From contig NZ_PJMX01000001.1 of NCBI RefSeq assembly GCF_002846415.1, positions 4,092,001 through 4,156,000 of the forward strand: a stretch of DNA of 64,000 nt. Direction: 5' to 3'. The notes under the pieces were generated by a model that worked only from the letters and a program-made list of their open reading frames with translations, had not been told where the DNA came from and ran no database searches. Position 1 is the stretch's first letter, and the number at the start of each line of letters is the position of its first letter. The position numbers were made by a program, and so were the translations under genes. Below are positions 37,089-47,713 of this stretch, in pieces. Source of the stretch: Streptomyces sp. TLI_146. GTDB taxonomy: Bacteria > Actinomycetota > Actinomycetes > Streptomycetales > Streptomycetaceae.

Positions 37089-37682
37089 ATGACCACGGAA
37101 GCGAACGCCCCCTGGCTGGTCGTGGGGCTCGGCAACCCCGGCCCCGAGTACGCGGGCAACCGGCACAACGTCGGCTTCATGGTGGCCGACCTGCTCGCCT
37201 CGCGCATCGGCGGCAAGTTCAAGGCGCACAAGGCGCGGGCCCAGGTCGTCGAGGGCCGCATCGGCCCGGCCGGACCGCTGAACCGCCGTGTGATCCTCGC
37301 CAAGCCCCTGTCGTACATGAACCTGTCGGGCGGCCCGGTCACCCAGCTGCGCGACTTCTACAAGGTGCCGGTGGAGAACATCGTCGCCGTCCACGACGAG
37401 CTGGACATCGACTACGGAGTGCTCCGCCTGAAGCTCGGCGGCGGCGACAACGGCCACAACGGCCTCAAGTCGATGACCAAGTCGTTCGGCCCGGACTACC
37501 ACCGCGTCCGCTTCGGCATCGGCCGCCCGCCCGGCCGGATGCAGGTCGCGGACTTCGTCCTGAAGGACTTCTCCTCGACCGAGCGCAAGGAGCTCGACTA
37601 CTTCGTGGACCGCGCGGCCGACGCCGTCGAAGCGCTGGTCATCGAGGGTCTTGAGCGCGCGCAGATGACGTACAACTCCTAG
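37089..37682 (+). CDS. pth: Peptidyl-tRNA hydrolase
   Basis: 197 residues from the ATG at 37089. It recycles peptidyl-tRNA that drops off ribosomes. Key segments: VVGLGNPGPEYAGNRHNVGF (with the catalytic His and the N-terminal Asn), KPLSYMNLSGGPV, HDELDIDYG and GGGDNGHNGLKS. Length and residues are normal. It sits directly after rplY, a common partner in bacteria. Confidence 0.97.
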   Translation: MTTEANAPWLVVGLGNPGPEYAGNRHNVGFMVADLLASRIGGKFKAHKARAQVVEGRIGPAGPLNRRVILAKPLSYMNLSGGPVTQLRDFYKVPVENIVAVHDELDIDYGVLRLKLGGGDNGHNGLKSMTKSFGPDYHRVRFGIGRPPGRMQVADFVLKDFSSTERKELDYFVDRAADAVEALVIEGLERAQMTYNS

Positions 37683-37699
37683 CTCGCGTAACGACGGGA

Positions 37700-37731
37700 A
37701 AGCCCCGGCGGCCGATCGGCCACCGGGGCTT
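37700..37731. terminator. Hairpin between convergent pth and ppc
   Basis: AAGCCCCGG (37700-37708) pairs with CCGGGGCTT (37723-37731), with a smaller GGCCGATCGGCC palindrome in the loop. It serves both directions. Confidence 0.8.
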
Positions 37732-37750
37732 CGCCATGTCCGCGCGAGGG

Positions 37751-40480
<2,730 letters not shown>

Positions 40481-40625
40481 AGGTGCGGCTCCTTGCAGTG
40501 TTTGAGCACGTCTGGAGGGGTACTGGAGGCTTGCGGACCGCGCTGTCCGACGAGACCCAGGATAGGTGTCCGTGCGCGCGACGCAGTCCACTGCCCTCTT
40601 GTACGGAGGCGCGGCACTGCCATAC

Positions 40626-40654
40626 TTACGTCGCCGTAGGTTACGGATGCGTAG
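40626..40654. promoter_or_regulatory. Operator-like array upstream of the desaturase/TetR operon
   Basis: Alternating half-sites TACG (40627-40630), CGTA (40635-40638), TACG (40642-40645) and CGTA (40650-40653) are spaced 8, 7 and 8 bases, making overlapping palindromes. It lies 45-70 bases ahead of the desaturase start and is a natural target for the TetR protein encoded in the same operon. Confidence 0.6.
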
Positions 40655-40698
40655 CCTGGCCTCTCGTCTTCCTCTCTCACCCCGCAGGGGGATTCCCC

Positions 40699-41727
40699 AT
40701 GACCACAAGCCCCGACCTCATCGATCCGGCCACCGAGCCGCCGGGTTCCTCCGCGACGCGCGGGGGCGAGAGCAAACGGTCCGTCGAACAGATCGCGCTG
40801 CTGCTCTTCATCGTCGTGCCGTTCGTGGCCCTGCTCGCCGCGGTGCCGCTGGCCTGGGGCTGGGGCGTGAGCTGGCTCGACCTCGGCCTGCTGGTCTTCA
40901 TGTACTACTGGGGCTGCCACGGCGTCACCATCGGCTACCACCGCTACTTCACGCACGGCTCCTTCAAGGCCAAGCGCCCGCTGCGGATCGCGCTCGCGGT
41001 GGCCGGGTCGATGGCCGTGGAGGGCCCGCTGGTGCGCTGGGTGGCCGACCACCGCAAGCACCACAAGTTCTCCGACGCGGACGGCGACCCGCACTCCCCG
41101 TGGCGGTTCGGCGAGACGCTGCCCGCGCTGATGAAGGGCCTGTGGTGGGCCCACATCGCGTGGATGTTCAACGAGGAGCAGACCTCGCAGGAGAAGTACG
41201 CGCCCGACCTGATCAAGGACCCGGCGATCCGCCGCATCTCGCGCGACTTCGTCTACTGGACGATCCTGTCGCTTGCCATCCCGCCGATCGTGGGCGGTCT
41301 GGTGACGATGTCCTGGTGGGGCGCGTTCACCGCGTTCTTCTGGGGCTCGATGGTGCGGGTCGCGCTGCTGCACCACGTGACCTGGTCGATCAACTCCATC
41401 TGCCACGCGGTTGGCAAGCGCCCCTTCAAGTCCCGCGACCGCTCCGGCAACGTGTGGTGGCTGGCGGTCCTGTCGTGCGGCGAGTCCTGGCACAACCTGC
41501 ACCACGCCGACCCGACCTCGGCCCGGCACGGTGTGATGCGCGGCCAGATCGACTCCAGCGCCCGGATCATCCGCTGGTGCGAGCAGCTGGGCTGGGCGTA
41601 CGACGTGCGCTGGCCCACCGAGGCCCGCCTCGACGCCAAGCGCAGCGAGCCCGGCGCCCCCTCCCGGCGTGCCGGGAAGGCCGCCGAGGAGAGCGCCCGT
41701 AAGGAGAAGGCCGCAGAGGCGGCATGA
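40699..41727 (+). CDS. Membrane fatty acid desaturase (delta-9 type)
   Basis: 342 residues from the ATG at 40699. The three histidine boxes that hold the di-iron centre are present: HRYFTH, HRKHH and HNLHH. Four hydrophobic segments flank them (about 32-55, 58-75, 185-205 and 208-225). It inserts a double bond in acyl-CoA or acyl-lipid chains and needs oxygen and a reductase or ferredoxin. The C-terminal 40 residues are a charged Ala/Lys/Glu tail. It is translationally coupled to the TetR gene. Confidence 0.93.
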   Translation: MTTSPDLIDPATEPPGSSATRGGESKRSVEQIALLLFIVVPFVALLAAVPLAWGWGVSWLDLGLLVFMYYWGCHGVTIGYHRYFTHGSFKAKRPLRIALAVAGSMAVEGPLVRWVADHRKHHKFSDADGDPHSPWRFGETLPALMKGLWWAHIAWMFNEEQTSQEKYAPDLIKDPAIRRISRDFVYWTILSLAIPPIVGGLVTMSWWGAFTAFFWGSMVRVALLHHVTWSINSICHAVGKRPFKSRDRSGNVWWLAVLSCGESWHNLHHADPTSARHGVMRGQIDSSARIIRWCEQLGWAYDVRWPTEARLDAKRSEPGAPSRRAGKAAEESARKEKAAEAA

Positions 41728-42425
41728 TGGAGGACGTGGCGACCGACTCCAGCACCACCCGCACGACCAGCAGCAACGGCTCTGCGGGCACCGAACGACC
41801 CCGGCGGACCCGACGCACCCGGATGACGGGCGCGGAGCGCCGGGAGCAGTTGCTGGACATCGGCCGCACCCTCTTCGCCGAGAAGGGCTTCGAGGGCACG
41901 TCGGTGGAGGAGATCGCGGCGAAGGCCGGCGTCTCCAAGCCGGTGGTCTACGAGCACTTCGGCGGCAAGGAGGGGCTGTACGCGGTGGTGGTCGACCGCG
42001 AGATGCGCTCGCTCCTGGACGGAGTGACGGGCGCCCTGACGGCGGGGCACCCGCGCGAGCTCCTGGAGCAGGCCGCGTTCGCGCTGCTCGACTACATCGA
42101 GAAGTACACGGACGGCTTCCGCATCCTGGTGCGGGACTCCCCCGTGGCGCAGTCCACCGGCACCTTCGCCTCGCTGATCTCCGACATCGCGACCCAGGTC
42201 GAGGACATCCTCGGCCTGGAGTTCAAGGCCCGCGGCTTCGACCCGAAGCTCGCCCCGCTGTACGCGCAGGCGCTGGTCGGGATGGTCGCGCTGACCGGCC
42301 AGTGGTGGCTGGATGTGCGCAAGCCCAAGAAGGCGGAAGTGGCCGCGCACCTGGTGAACCTGGCGTGGCACGGCCTCGACGGCCTGGAGCAGAAACCGCG
42401 GCTGATAGGGCACCGCAAGAACTGA
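41724..42425 (+). CDS. TetR-family regulator of the desaturase operon
   Basis: 233 residues; the ATG at 41724 overlaps the desaturase stop (ATGA). A Ser/Thr-rich tail of about 30 residues precedes the DNA-binding domain, whose TetR helix-turn-helix is EGTSVEEIAAKAGVSKPVVYEHF. The C-terminal ligand domain is helical. Cotranscription with the desaturase and the TACG/CGTA array upstream suggest that it senses a fatty-acyl ligand and represses this operon. This is inference from layout. Confidence 0.92.
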   Translation: MMEDVATDSSTTRTTSSNGSAGTERPRRTRRTRMTGAERREQLLDIGRTLFAEKGFEGTSVEEIAAKAGVSKPVVYEHFGGKEGLYAVVVDREMRSLLDGVTGALTAGHPRELLEQAAFALLDYIEKYTDGFRILVRDSPVAQSTGTFASLISDIATQVEDILGLEFKARGFDPKLAPLYAQALVGMVALTGQWWLDVRKPKKAEVAAHLVNLAWHGLDGLEQKPRLIGHRKN

Positions 42426-42696
42426 AGCGCGGTGGTGGGTCCCGAATGATCTCGAATGGGTCGCGAGTCTCCCTCGTGGCCCATTTTCCACTTCAACCAC
42501 CCATGCATCAGCTGTAGGCTTCACGCACATTCCCGGGGGGATTTGGGCATTCCTTCGTGAGCGGCCACGCGTGCCTCAACGTCTGTTTCGACGCGCTGCG
42601 TGTGGGCCCCGCGAGGACTGTTCCCGCGTGCTCCGCTTTCGCGTGAGCCGCGATGAATTCGACCCGGTTCCACCCGCATATTCCCTGGGGGGAATT

Positions 42697-44415
42697 TTGT
42701 CTTCTGTGCGCATCCCGCGCCCCGGCCGCCTCGCGGCCTGCACCGCCCTCGCGCTCTCGGCCGGCATGCTCCTGGCGGGCACGGCGTCGGCCGACGAGGC
42801 GCCCACGGCGCCGAAGGCGACCGTCGAGGCCGCCAAGCCGTCCGCCGGAAAGCCCTCGGGCGCGCTCCCGCAGCGGATCCACCGCTCGTCGGCCGTCGCG
42901 GCCGCCACCGCCGCCAAGCCGCGCCTGGACCTCAACAAGGACGGCTCCACGGATCTGCTCTACCGGGGCGTCGACAACCAGACGTACCTGGAGACCTGGA
43001 CCGAGAAGACCAACCCGGCGTACGCGAACTCCTTCGGCGCCTACAAGGAGATCATCACGCCGGGCGACCTGGACGGGAACGGCATTCCCGAGCTGCTGAC
43101 CGTGCAGCCGGACGGAACGCTCTCGCTCTACGCCAACATGACGAACGACGGCTTCACCGCCTACCCGAACTGGTCGGGCGGCGGCTGGAACGCCTACAAC
43201 AAGATCGTCGGCGCGGCCGACCTGACCGGCGACGGCAAGGGCGACGTGCTGGCCCGCACGCCGGGCGGCGACCTGTACCTGTACCCGGGCAAGGGCGTCG
43301 CCGCCGGTGACCCGTTCTCCGGACGTATCAAGGTCGGCGGCGGCTGGCAGGCCTACGACCAGCTGGTCGGCGCCAACGACATGAACGGCGACGGCTTCGG
43401 CGACGTCGTGGCCCGCACCCCCGGCGGCGACCTGTACTTCTACGCGGGCACCGGCGACGCCGCCGCCCCGCTGAAGTCGCGGGTCAGGATCGGCGGCGGC
43501 TGGACCGCGTACAACCAGATCCTGTCGATCGACGACGGCAACGGCGACGGCTACGCCGACCTCGCGGCCCGCAGCAACGGCGGCACGCTGTACTACTACG
43601 CGGCCGACGGCAAGGGCAACTTCCAGAGCCCGCAGCTGATGGGCACGGGCTGGGAGTACACCCAGGCGTTCAGCGGTTCGGGCGCCAACGCGACCCCGGT
43701 GAAGAACGCCATCGTCGGCCGCGACGCCAAGGGCACGCTCTGGCAGTACTACACCGAGTACAACGGCCAGCTCTCGCAGCGCTACCGGGCCAGCGACGAC
43801 GGCGTCTTCGCCAACGCGCGCCACCTCGCGTTCGCGGCCTCGATCAGCGGCGGGCTCTACGGCGACCTGCTCCAGTGGGACAGCGGCCGCCTCTACATCG
43901 GCGTCGACCTCAGCGACGCGGGCGGCGGCTGGGGCGGCTTCACCACCCTGGTCGGCCCGGGCGACCTGAACAACGACGGCAAGAACGACCTGCTGGCCCG
44001 GGACGGCTCCGGCACGCTCTACCTGTACCGGGGCTACGGCAACGGCTACCAGTTCGCCTCCCGCCTCAGGATCGGCGGCGGCTGGAACGCGTACGACCGG
44101 ATCGTCGGTGCCGGTGACCTCACCGGGGACGGGCTGACCGACATCGTCGCGCGCACCGGCGACGGGAAGCTGTATCTGTACCAGGGCACCGGCGTCTCCA
44201 CTTCGCCGTTCAAGTCCCGCGTCTACGTCGGGCCGGGCTGGCAGCAGTTCAGGAACATCGCGGCCCCGGGCGACCTCAACGGCGACGGCCGGGCGGACCT
44301 GATCGCCACCAACTCCCGCGGCGAGGCGTTCCGTTACGACTCGAACGGCTACGGCGGCTTCAAGTCCCGGGTGAAGCTGGGCGACGGCTGGAACGCGTAC
44401 CGCGACCTGTTCTAG
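42697..44415 (+). CDS. Secreted FG-GAP/VCBS repeat beta-propeller protein
   Basis: 572 residues. A signal peptide (RIPRPGRLAACTALALSAGM, cleaved near TASA) is followed by a linker and eight calcium-binding-like repeats of the form D-(L/M/D)-x-x-(D/N)-G-x-x-(D/E)-(L/V/I), for example DLTGDGKGDVLART and DMNGDGFGDVVART, arranged as in FG-GAP/VCBS propellers. The protein should be extracellular and may bind carbohydrate or surfaces. TTG at 42697 is placed four bases after GGGGGG; the alternative GTG at 42706 is 13 bases after it. The 271 bases upstream show nothing clear. Confidence 0.87.
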   Translation: MSSVRIPRPGRLAACTALALSAGMLLAGTASADEAPTAPKATVEAAKPSAGKPSGALPQRIHRSSAVAAATAAKPRLDLNKDGSTDLLYRGVDNQTYLETWTEKTNPAYANSFGAYKEIITPGDLDGNGIPELLTVQPDGTLSLYANMTNDGFTAYPNWSGGGWNAYNKIVGAADLTGDGKGDVLARTPGGDLYLYPGKGVAAGDPFSGRIKVGGGWQAYDQLVGANDMNGDGFGDVVARTPGGDLYFYAGTGDAAAPLKSRVRIGGGWTAYNQILSIDDGNGDGYADLAARSNGGTLYYYAADGKGNFQSPQLMGTGWEYTQAFSGSGANATPVKNAIVGRDAKGTLWQYYTEYNGQLSQRYRASDDGVFANARHLAFAASISGGLYGDLLQWDSGRLYIGVDLSDAGGGWGGFTTLVGPGDLNNDGKNDLLARDGSGTLYLYRGYGNGYQFASRLRIGGGWNAYDRIVGAGDLTGDGLTDIVARTGDGKLYLYQGTGVSTSPFKSRVYVGPGWQQFRNIAAPGDLNGDGRADLIATNSRGEAFRYDSNGYGGFKSRVKLGDGWNAYRDLF

Positions 44416-44433
44416 GCCGTGACGGTGTGACGT

Positions 44434-44474
44434 GACAGTGCCCCGCGCCCCCTTCCGGGGTGCGGGGCACTGTC
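44434..44474. terminator. Bidirectional hairpin between the FG-GAP gene and tam
   Basis: A perfect 13-bp stem GACAGTGCCCCGC / GCGGGGCACTGTC with an inner CCCC/GGGG stem. It ends two bases before the tam stop at 44476. Confidence 0.9.
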
Positions 44475-44475
44475 G

Positions 44476-45480
44476 TCAGCGGTCCTTCCTGCGGGCCACC
44501 GCGAAGATCCGGCGGAACGGGAAGACCGTGCCGTGCGGGCCCGGCGGGTACGCGCGGCGCAGCAGGTCGCGGTATTCGGCGAGGAAGGCCTCCGTCGCCT
44601 CCTCGTCGTCGGCGAGCGCGGTCAGCGCCGGGCGCAGGGCGGTGCCCTTGACCCAGTCCAGGACCGGGTCCTGGCCGTACAGCAGCTGGGAGTACGTCGT
44701 CTCCCAGGCGTCCGCTTCGCAGCCGAGGTCGGTCAGCCGCAGCAGATAGTCGGCGGGTTCGAGGATGTGCACATAGCGGCGCCCGTGGTCGCGCAGCCGG
44801 GCGCGCCAGCGCGGCGACTCGCAGAGCTCGCCGAGCAGGGCGTGGCTGGGCGAGGTGAAGTTGCCGGGGACCTGGAAGGCGAGGGTGCCGCCGGGGGTGA
44901 GGCCGTCGATCCAGCAGGCGAACGACTCCGGGTGGTTGGGGACCCACTGGAGGGCCGCGTTGGAGACGATCAGGTCGTACGGCTCGTCGGGCGTCCAGTG
45001 GGCGAGGTCGGCGGGGCGGAAGTCCAGCCAGCCGCCGCCCGAGGTGGTGCCCGCGTGGTCCTTGTCGGCCTGGGCGAGCATCTCGGGCGAGAGGTCGAAG
45101 CCGGTGACGCGGGCGTCGGGCCAGCGGTCGGCGAGCAGCGCGGTGACGTTTCCGGGGCCGCAGCCGAGGTCCGCGATCCGGGCGGGCGGGCGGGTCCCGG
45201 GCCCGTGCGGGACGTCCGGGAGGCGCGGGGCGCCCACGCCCCGGGCGCCGGAGGCTCCCCTGGCGGCGGCCGGGTCGGCGGCGGCCGCGCCGGAGGGGCC
45301 CGGCAGGGCCGGGATCCTCGCCAGCAGATCGAGGAACGGCCGGGTGCGGTGGCCGGAATGGTGCAGGTACTGCTGCGGATCCCAGCGGGGAGCGGGCAGC
45401 GGGGTGGACGTCGGATCGGACGTGCCGGTGTGCTCCCGGGGCGCCGTCTCGACGGACTCCGGGACGAAATCGGAATGCAT
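44476..45480 (-). CDS. tam: Trans-aconitate 2-methyltransferase
   Basis: 334 residues; the ATG at 45480 has AAGGGGG upstream. It methylates trans-aconitate, an aconitase inhibitor formed from cis-aconitate, using SAM. Motifs: PQQYLHHSGHRTRPFLDLLA, SAM motif I IADLGCGPGNVTALLADRWP, GFDLSPEMLAQA and SNAALQWVPNHP. It is longer than the E. coli enzyme (about 250) because of a 40-residue N-terminal extension and a low-complexity Ala/Pro/Gly insertion at about 60-105 before motif I. It is divergent from tamR, with the TamR palindrome between. Confidence 0.93.
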   Translation of the reverse strand: MHSDFVPESVETAPREHTGTSDPTSTPLPAPRWDPQQYLHHSGHRTRPFLDLLARIPALPGPSGAAAADPAAARGASGARGVGAPRLPDVPHGPGTRPPARIADLGCGPGNVTALLADRWPDARVTGFDLSPEMLAQADKDHAGTTSGGGWLDFRPADLAHWTPDEPYDLIVSNAALQWVPNHPESFACWIDGLTPGGTLAFQVPGNFTSPSHALLGELCESPRWRARLRDHGRRYVHILEPADYLLRLTDLGCEADAWETTYSQLLYGQDPVLDWVKGTALRPALTALADDEEATEAFLAEYRDLLRRAYPPGPHGTVFPFRRIFAVARRKDR

Positions 45481-45562
45481 GTTCGAGCCCCCTTGCAGGT
45501 ACGGGCGGGCGAAGCGGAACAGGGTCCCGGCCCCTCCATGCCCAATGGTGGGGGTTTATATA

Positions 45563-45576
45563 TCTTGACGTCAAGA
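45563..45576. promoter_or_regulatory. TamR operator, perfect 14-bp palindrome, and tamR -10
   Basis: TCTTGACGTCAAGA is a perfect palindrome between divergent tam and tamR, matching the known Streptomyces TamR site type. A TATATA next to it (45557-45562) may serve tam. For tamR, TACACT (45599-45604) is seven bases before the ATG, so its mRNA may start at the start codon. Confidence 0.85.
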
Positions 45577-45611
45577 GACTTCACATCGACAGACCCTCTA
45601 CACTGATCGTC

Positions 45612-46109
45612 ATGGAGGACGAGGTCGACCGACTGGTCTCAGCATGGCGCCGCGAGCGCCCGGACCTCGACGTGGAGCCGCTTGAGGTGCTCAGCCGCGT
45701 CAGCAGGCTGGCGCGCCACCTCGACCGGGCGCGCAGGCTCGCCTTCTCCGAGCATCAGCTGGAACCCTGGGAGTTCGACGTGCTGACGTCGCTGCGGCGC
45801 GCGGGCGCGCCCTACCAGCTCTCTCCCGGGCAGCTGCTCACGCAGACGCTGGTCACCTCCGGCACCATGACCAACAGGATCGACAGGCTCGCCAAGAAGG
45901 GCCTGGTCGAGCGGCTCCCCGACCCCAGCGACCGGCGCGGGGTACTGGTCCGCCTCACCCCCGAGGGGCGCGACCGGGCGGACCAGGCGCTGGCCGGACT
46001 CCTGGAGCAGGAGCGGGCCATCCTGGCCCAGCTGTCGCGCACCCAGCGGGGCGAACTGGCCGGGCTGCTACGCCAGTTGACCGCCCCGTTCGACAACATC
46101 CCCGGCTAG
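45612..46109 (+). CDS. tamR: TamR, MarR-family regulator of tam
   Basis: 165 residues from the ATG at 45612. MarR fold: HLDRARRLAFSEHQLEPWEF, winged helix LLTQTLVTSGTMTNRIDRL and the wing DRRGVLVRLTPEGR. In S. coelicolor TamR is known to respond to citrate, isocitrate and aconitates and to release the divergent tam promoter. No ribosome binding site is evident, and the transcript may be leaderless. Its end overlaps the convergent LuxR-type gene by 42 bases. Confidence 0.93.
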   Translation: MEDEVDRLVSAWRRERPDLDVEPLEVLSRVSRLARHLDRARRLAFSEHQLEPWEFDVLTSLRRAGAPYQLSPGQLLTQTLVTSGTMTNRIDRLAKKGLVERLPDPSDRRGVLVRLTPEGRDRADQALAGLLEQERAILAQLSRTQRGELAGLLRQLTAPFDNIPG

Positions 46110-46835
46110 GTCGACCGGCCCCACCCCGGCCCGGCGCGCGAGCGCGACGGCGGCCAGCGTGGAGTGCACACCGAGCTTGCCCAGCACGTTCTGCATATGG
46201 GTGCGGACCGTGTGCGGGGAGAGGTAGAGGCGCTCGGCGACGGCCTTGCGGCCGAGTCCGGCGACCATGCACCGCAGCACCTCGCGCTCGCGCGGGGTCA
46301 GCGACTCCACCAGGCGCTCGCTCTCGGTGCGGTGCTTGCGGGCGGCCGTGAGCTCACGCAGCACGCCGGTGAGCAGCGCGGGCGGCAGATGCGTCTCGTC
46401 CCGCAGCACCCCTCTGATCACCGCGAGCAGCCGCTGGAGCGAGCAGTCCTTGGCGACCCAGCCGGACGCCCCCGCCTGGAGGGCGAGCGCGGCGCGGCGC
46501 GGGTCGTCCTTCTCGGCGAGCACCACCGTACGCACGGCGGGCTGGCCCGAACGGACCCCGGCGACCAGCGAGATGCCGTCCACCAGGCCGTCGGCACCAC
46601 CGCCGTCCGGCACGGCCCGGGCCACCGGCGCCCCGGCGAGCGCGCCGAGGTCGGCGTCGACGAGCATCACGTCGAAGCGGCGCCCCTCGGAGGCCCCCCG
46701 CTCCAGACAGCGCAGCGCGGCGGGGCCGCTGCCGGCCGCCGCGACGTCGACGTCGGGCTCGGCCGCCAGGGCGGCGGCCAGCGACTCCGCGAAGATTCGG
46801 TGGTCATCCACCACGAGAACCCGGATACGAACCAC
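46068..46835 (-). CDS. LuxR/NarL-type response regulator
   Basis: 255 residues from a GTG at 46835, five bases after GGGGG; an ATG at 46847 lacks a binding site. The receiver has the acidic pair DD (10-11), D60 (FDVMLVD) as phospho-acceptor and the Lys of GWVAKD, but the conserved Thr/Ser of the switch is replaced by Ala (VVLAEKDD). The C-terminal LuxR helix-turn-helix is LTPREREVLRCMVAGLGRKA and SPHTVRTHMQNVLGKLGV. No histidine kinase is adjacent. The last 42 bases overlap tamR on the other strand. Confidence 0.85.
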   Translation of the reverse strand: MVRIRVLVVDDHRIFAESLAAALAAEPDVDVAAAGSGPAALRCLERGASEGRRFDVMLVDADLGALAGAPVARAVPDGGGADGLVDGISLVAGVRSGQPAVRTVVLAEKDDPRRAALALQAGASGWVAKDCSLQRLLAVIRGVLRDETHLPPALLTGVLRELTAARKHRTESERLVESLTPREREVLRCMVAGLGRKAVAERLYLSPHTVRTHMQNVLGKLGVHSTLAAVALARRAGVGPVDLAGDVVERGGQLA

Positions 46836-47076
46836 AGACACCCCCATGCGTCGGGGAACGGACCGGTCAGGGCACGGCGCCCGGAAGAGGAAGCACGGCA
46901 GTCGCGCGGCCGCCGCCGTGGACTGACTGGTACCCCACCCCGGGCGTCGTACCCGACTGTCTCGCCCCCTGATCAACACCGGCCCCCACCGGTGCTGTGC
47001 TTCAGAGTAGGGCCGTGGGCCGCAAGCGGAAGGCAATTTGCAGAACTGATTGGCCGGGGTGTTTAGGGTGTGGCCC

Positions 47077-47517
47077 ATGTTTCGTTTTGAGACGGAAGTG
47101 GACAAGGCGCGACGGATTCTGCTGCACCAGCGGCTCAAGGACGCCAATACGGAACGCTCTTCGGCGCTCCGCGCCCTGCGCGGCGGTCCCGGCGAGAGGG
47201 AAGTGCCGCTGCACGTCTGGGCGCTGGACGCGAAGGGCGGCCTGGCGGGTGGTCTGACCGGCCGCGTCTGGGCGAGCTGGCTCCATGTGGACCAGCTGTG
47301 GGTGGACGCGGCGCACCGGGGCGCGGGCCTGGGCGCCGAACTCCTCGCCCGCGCCGAGGAGTCGGCCCGCACCGAGCACGCCTGCGCCTGGTCGCGCCTG
47401 GAGACCTGGGACTTCCAGGCACCCGGCTTCTACCGCAAACAGGGGTACGAGGTGGTGGGCGAGGTGCCCGAGTACCCGCCGGGCGTAACGGAGTTCACCC
47501 TGACCAAGCGGATCTGA
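47077..47517 (+). CDS. GNAT-family N-acetyltransferase
   Basis: 146 residues from the ATG at 47077. The acetyl-CoA loop is WLHVDQLWVDAAHRGAGLGA (with R/Q-x-x-G-x-G form RGAGLG), followed by ETWDFQAPGFYRKQGYEVVG, the usual motif B of the fold. The substrate is unknown. The downstream space carries a dispersed repeat. The gene stands alone between the LuxR-type gene and galK. Confidence 0.87.
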   Translation: MFRFETEVDKARRILLHQRLKDANTERSSALRALRGGPGEREVPLHVWALDAKGGLAGGLTGRVWASWLHVDQLWVDAAHRGAGLGAELLARAEESARTEHACAWSRLETWDFQAPGFYRKQGYEVVGEVPEYPPGVTEFTLTKRI

Positions 47518-47518
47518 G

Positions 47519-47712
47519 GGCCCGGGGTTCGTCTGCGGGCCGGTGGTGGGTTGCTCGCGCCCACGCGGCGGAGCCGCAAATGTCACAGCCCCGCGCCCCT
47601 GAGATGCGCCCCTGCGGGCCGCCCAGGGGATTGCCGCGCAGGGGATTGCCGCGCAGCGGCATCTTCAGGGGCGCGGGGAACTGCGCGACCAGCCACAGAC
47701 GACCCGCAGACG
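47519..47712. repeat. Interrupted inverted pair of the dispersed repeat with a 15-bp tandem duplication
   Basis: A + copy (47519-47602) is split by an insertion of about 28 bases between TTGCTCGCGC and CCCCGCGCCCCTGAG. A - copy lies at 47666-47712. Between them CAGGGGATTGCCGCG occurs twice in tandem (47624-47638 and 47639-47653); its complement also occurs near 22610. The array fills the gap between the convergent GNAT and galK genes. Confidence 0.8.
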
Positions 47713-47713
47713 C

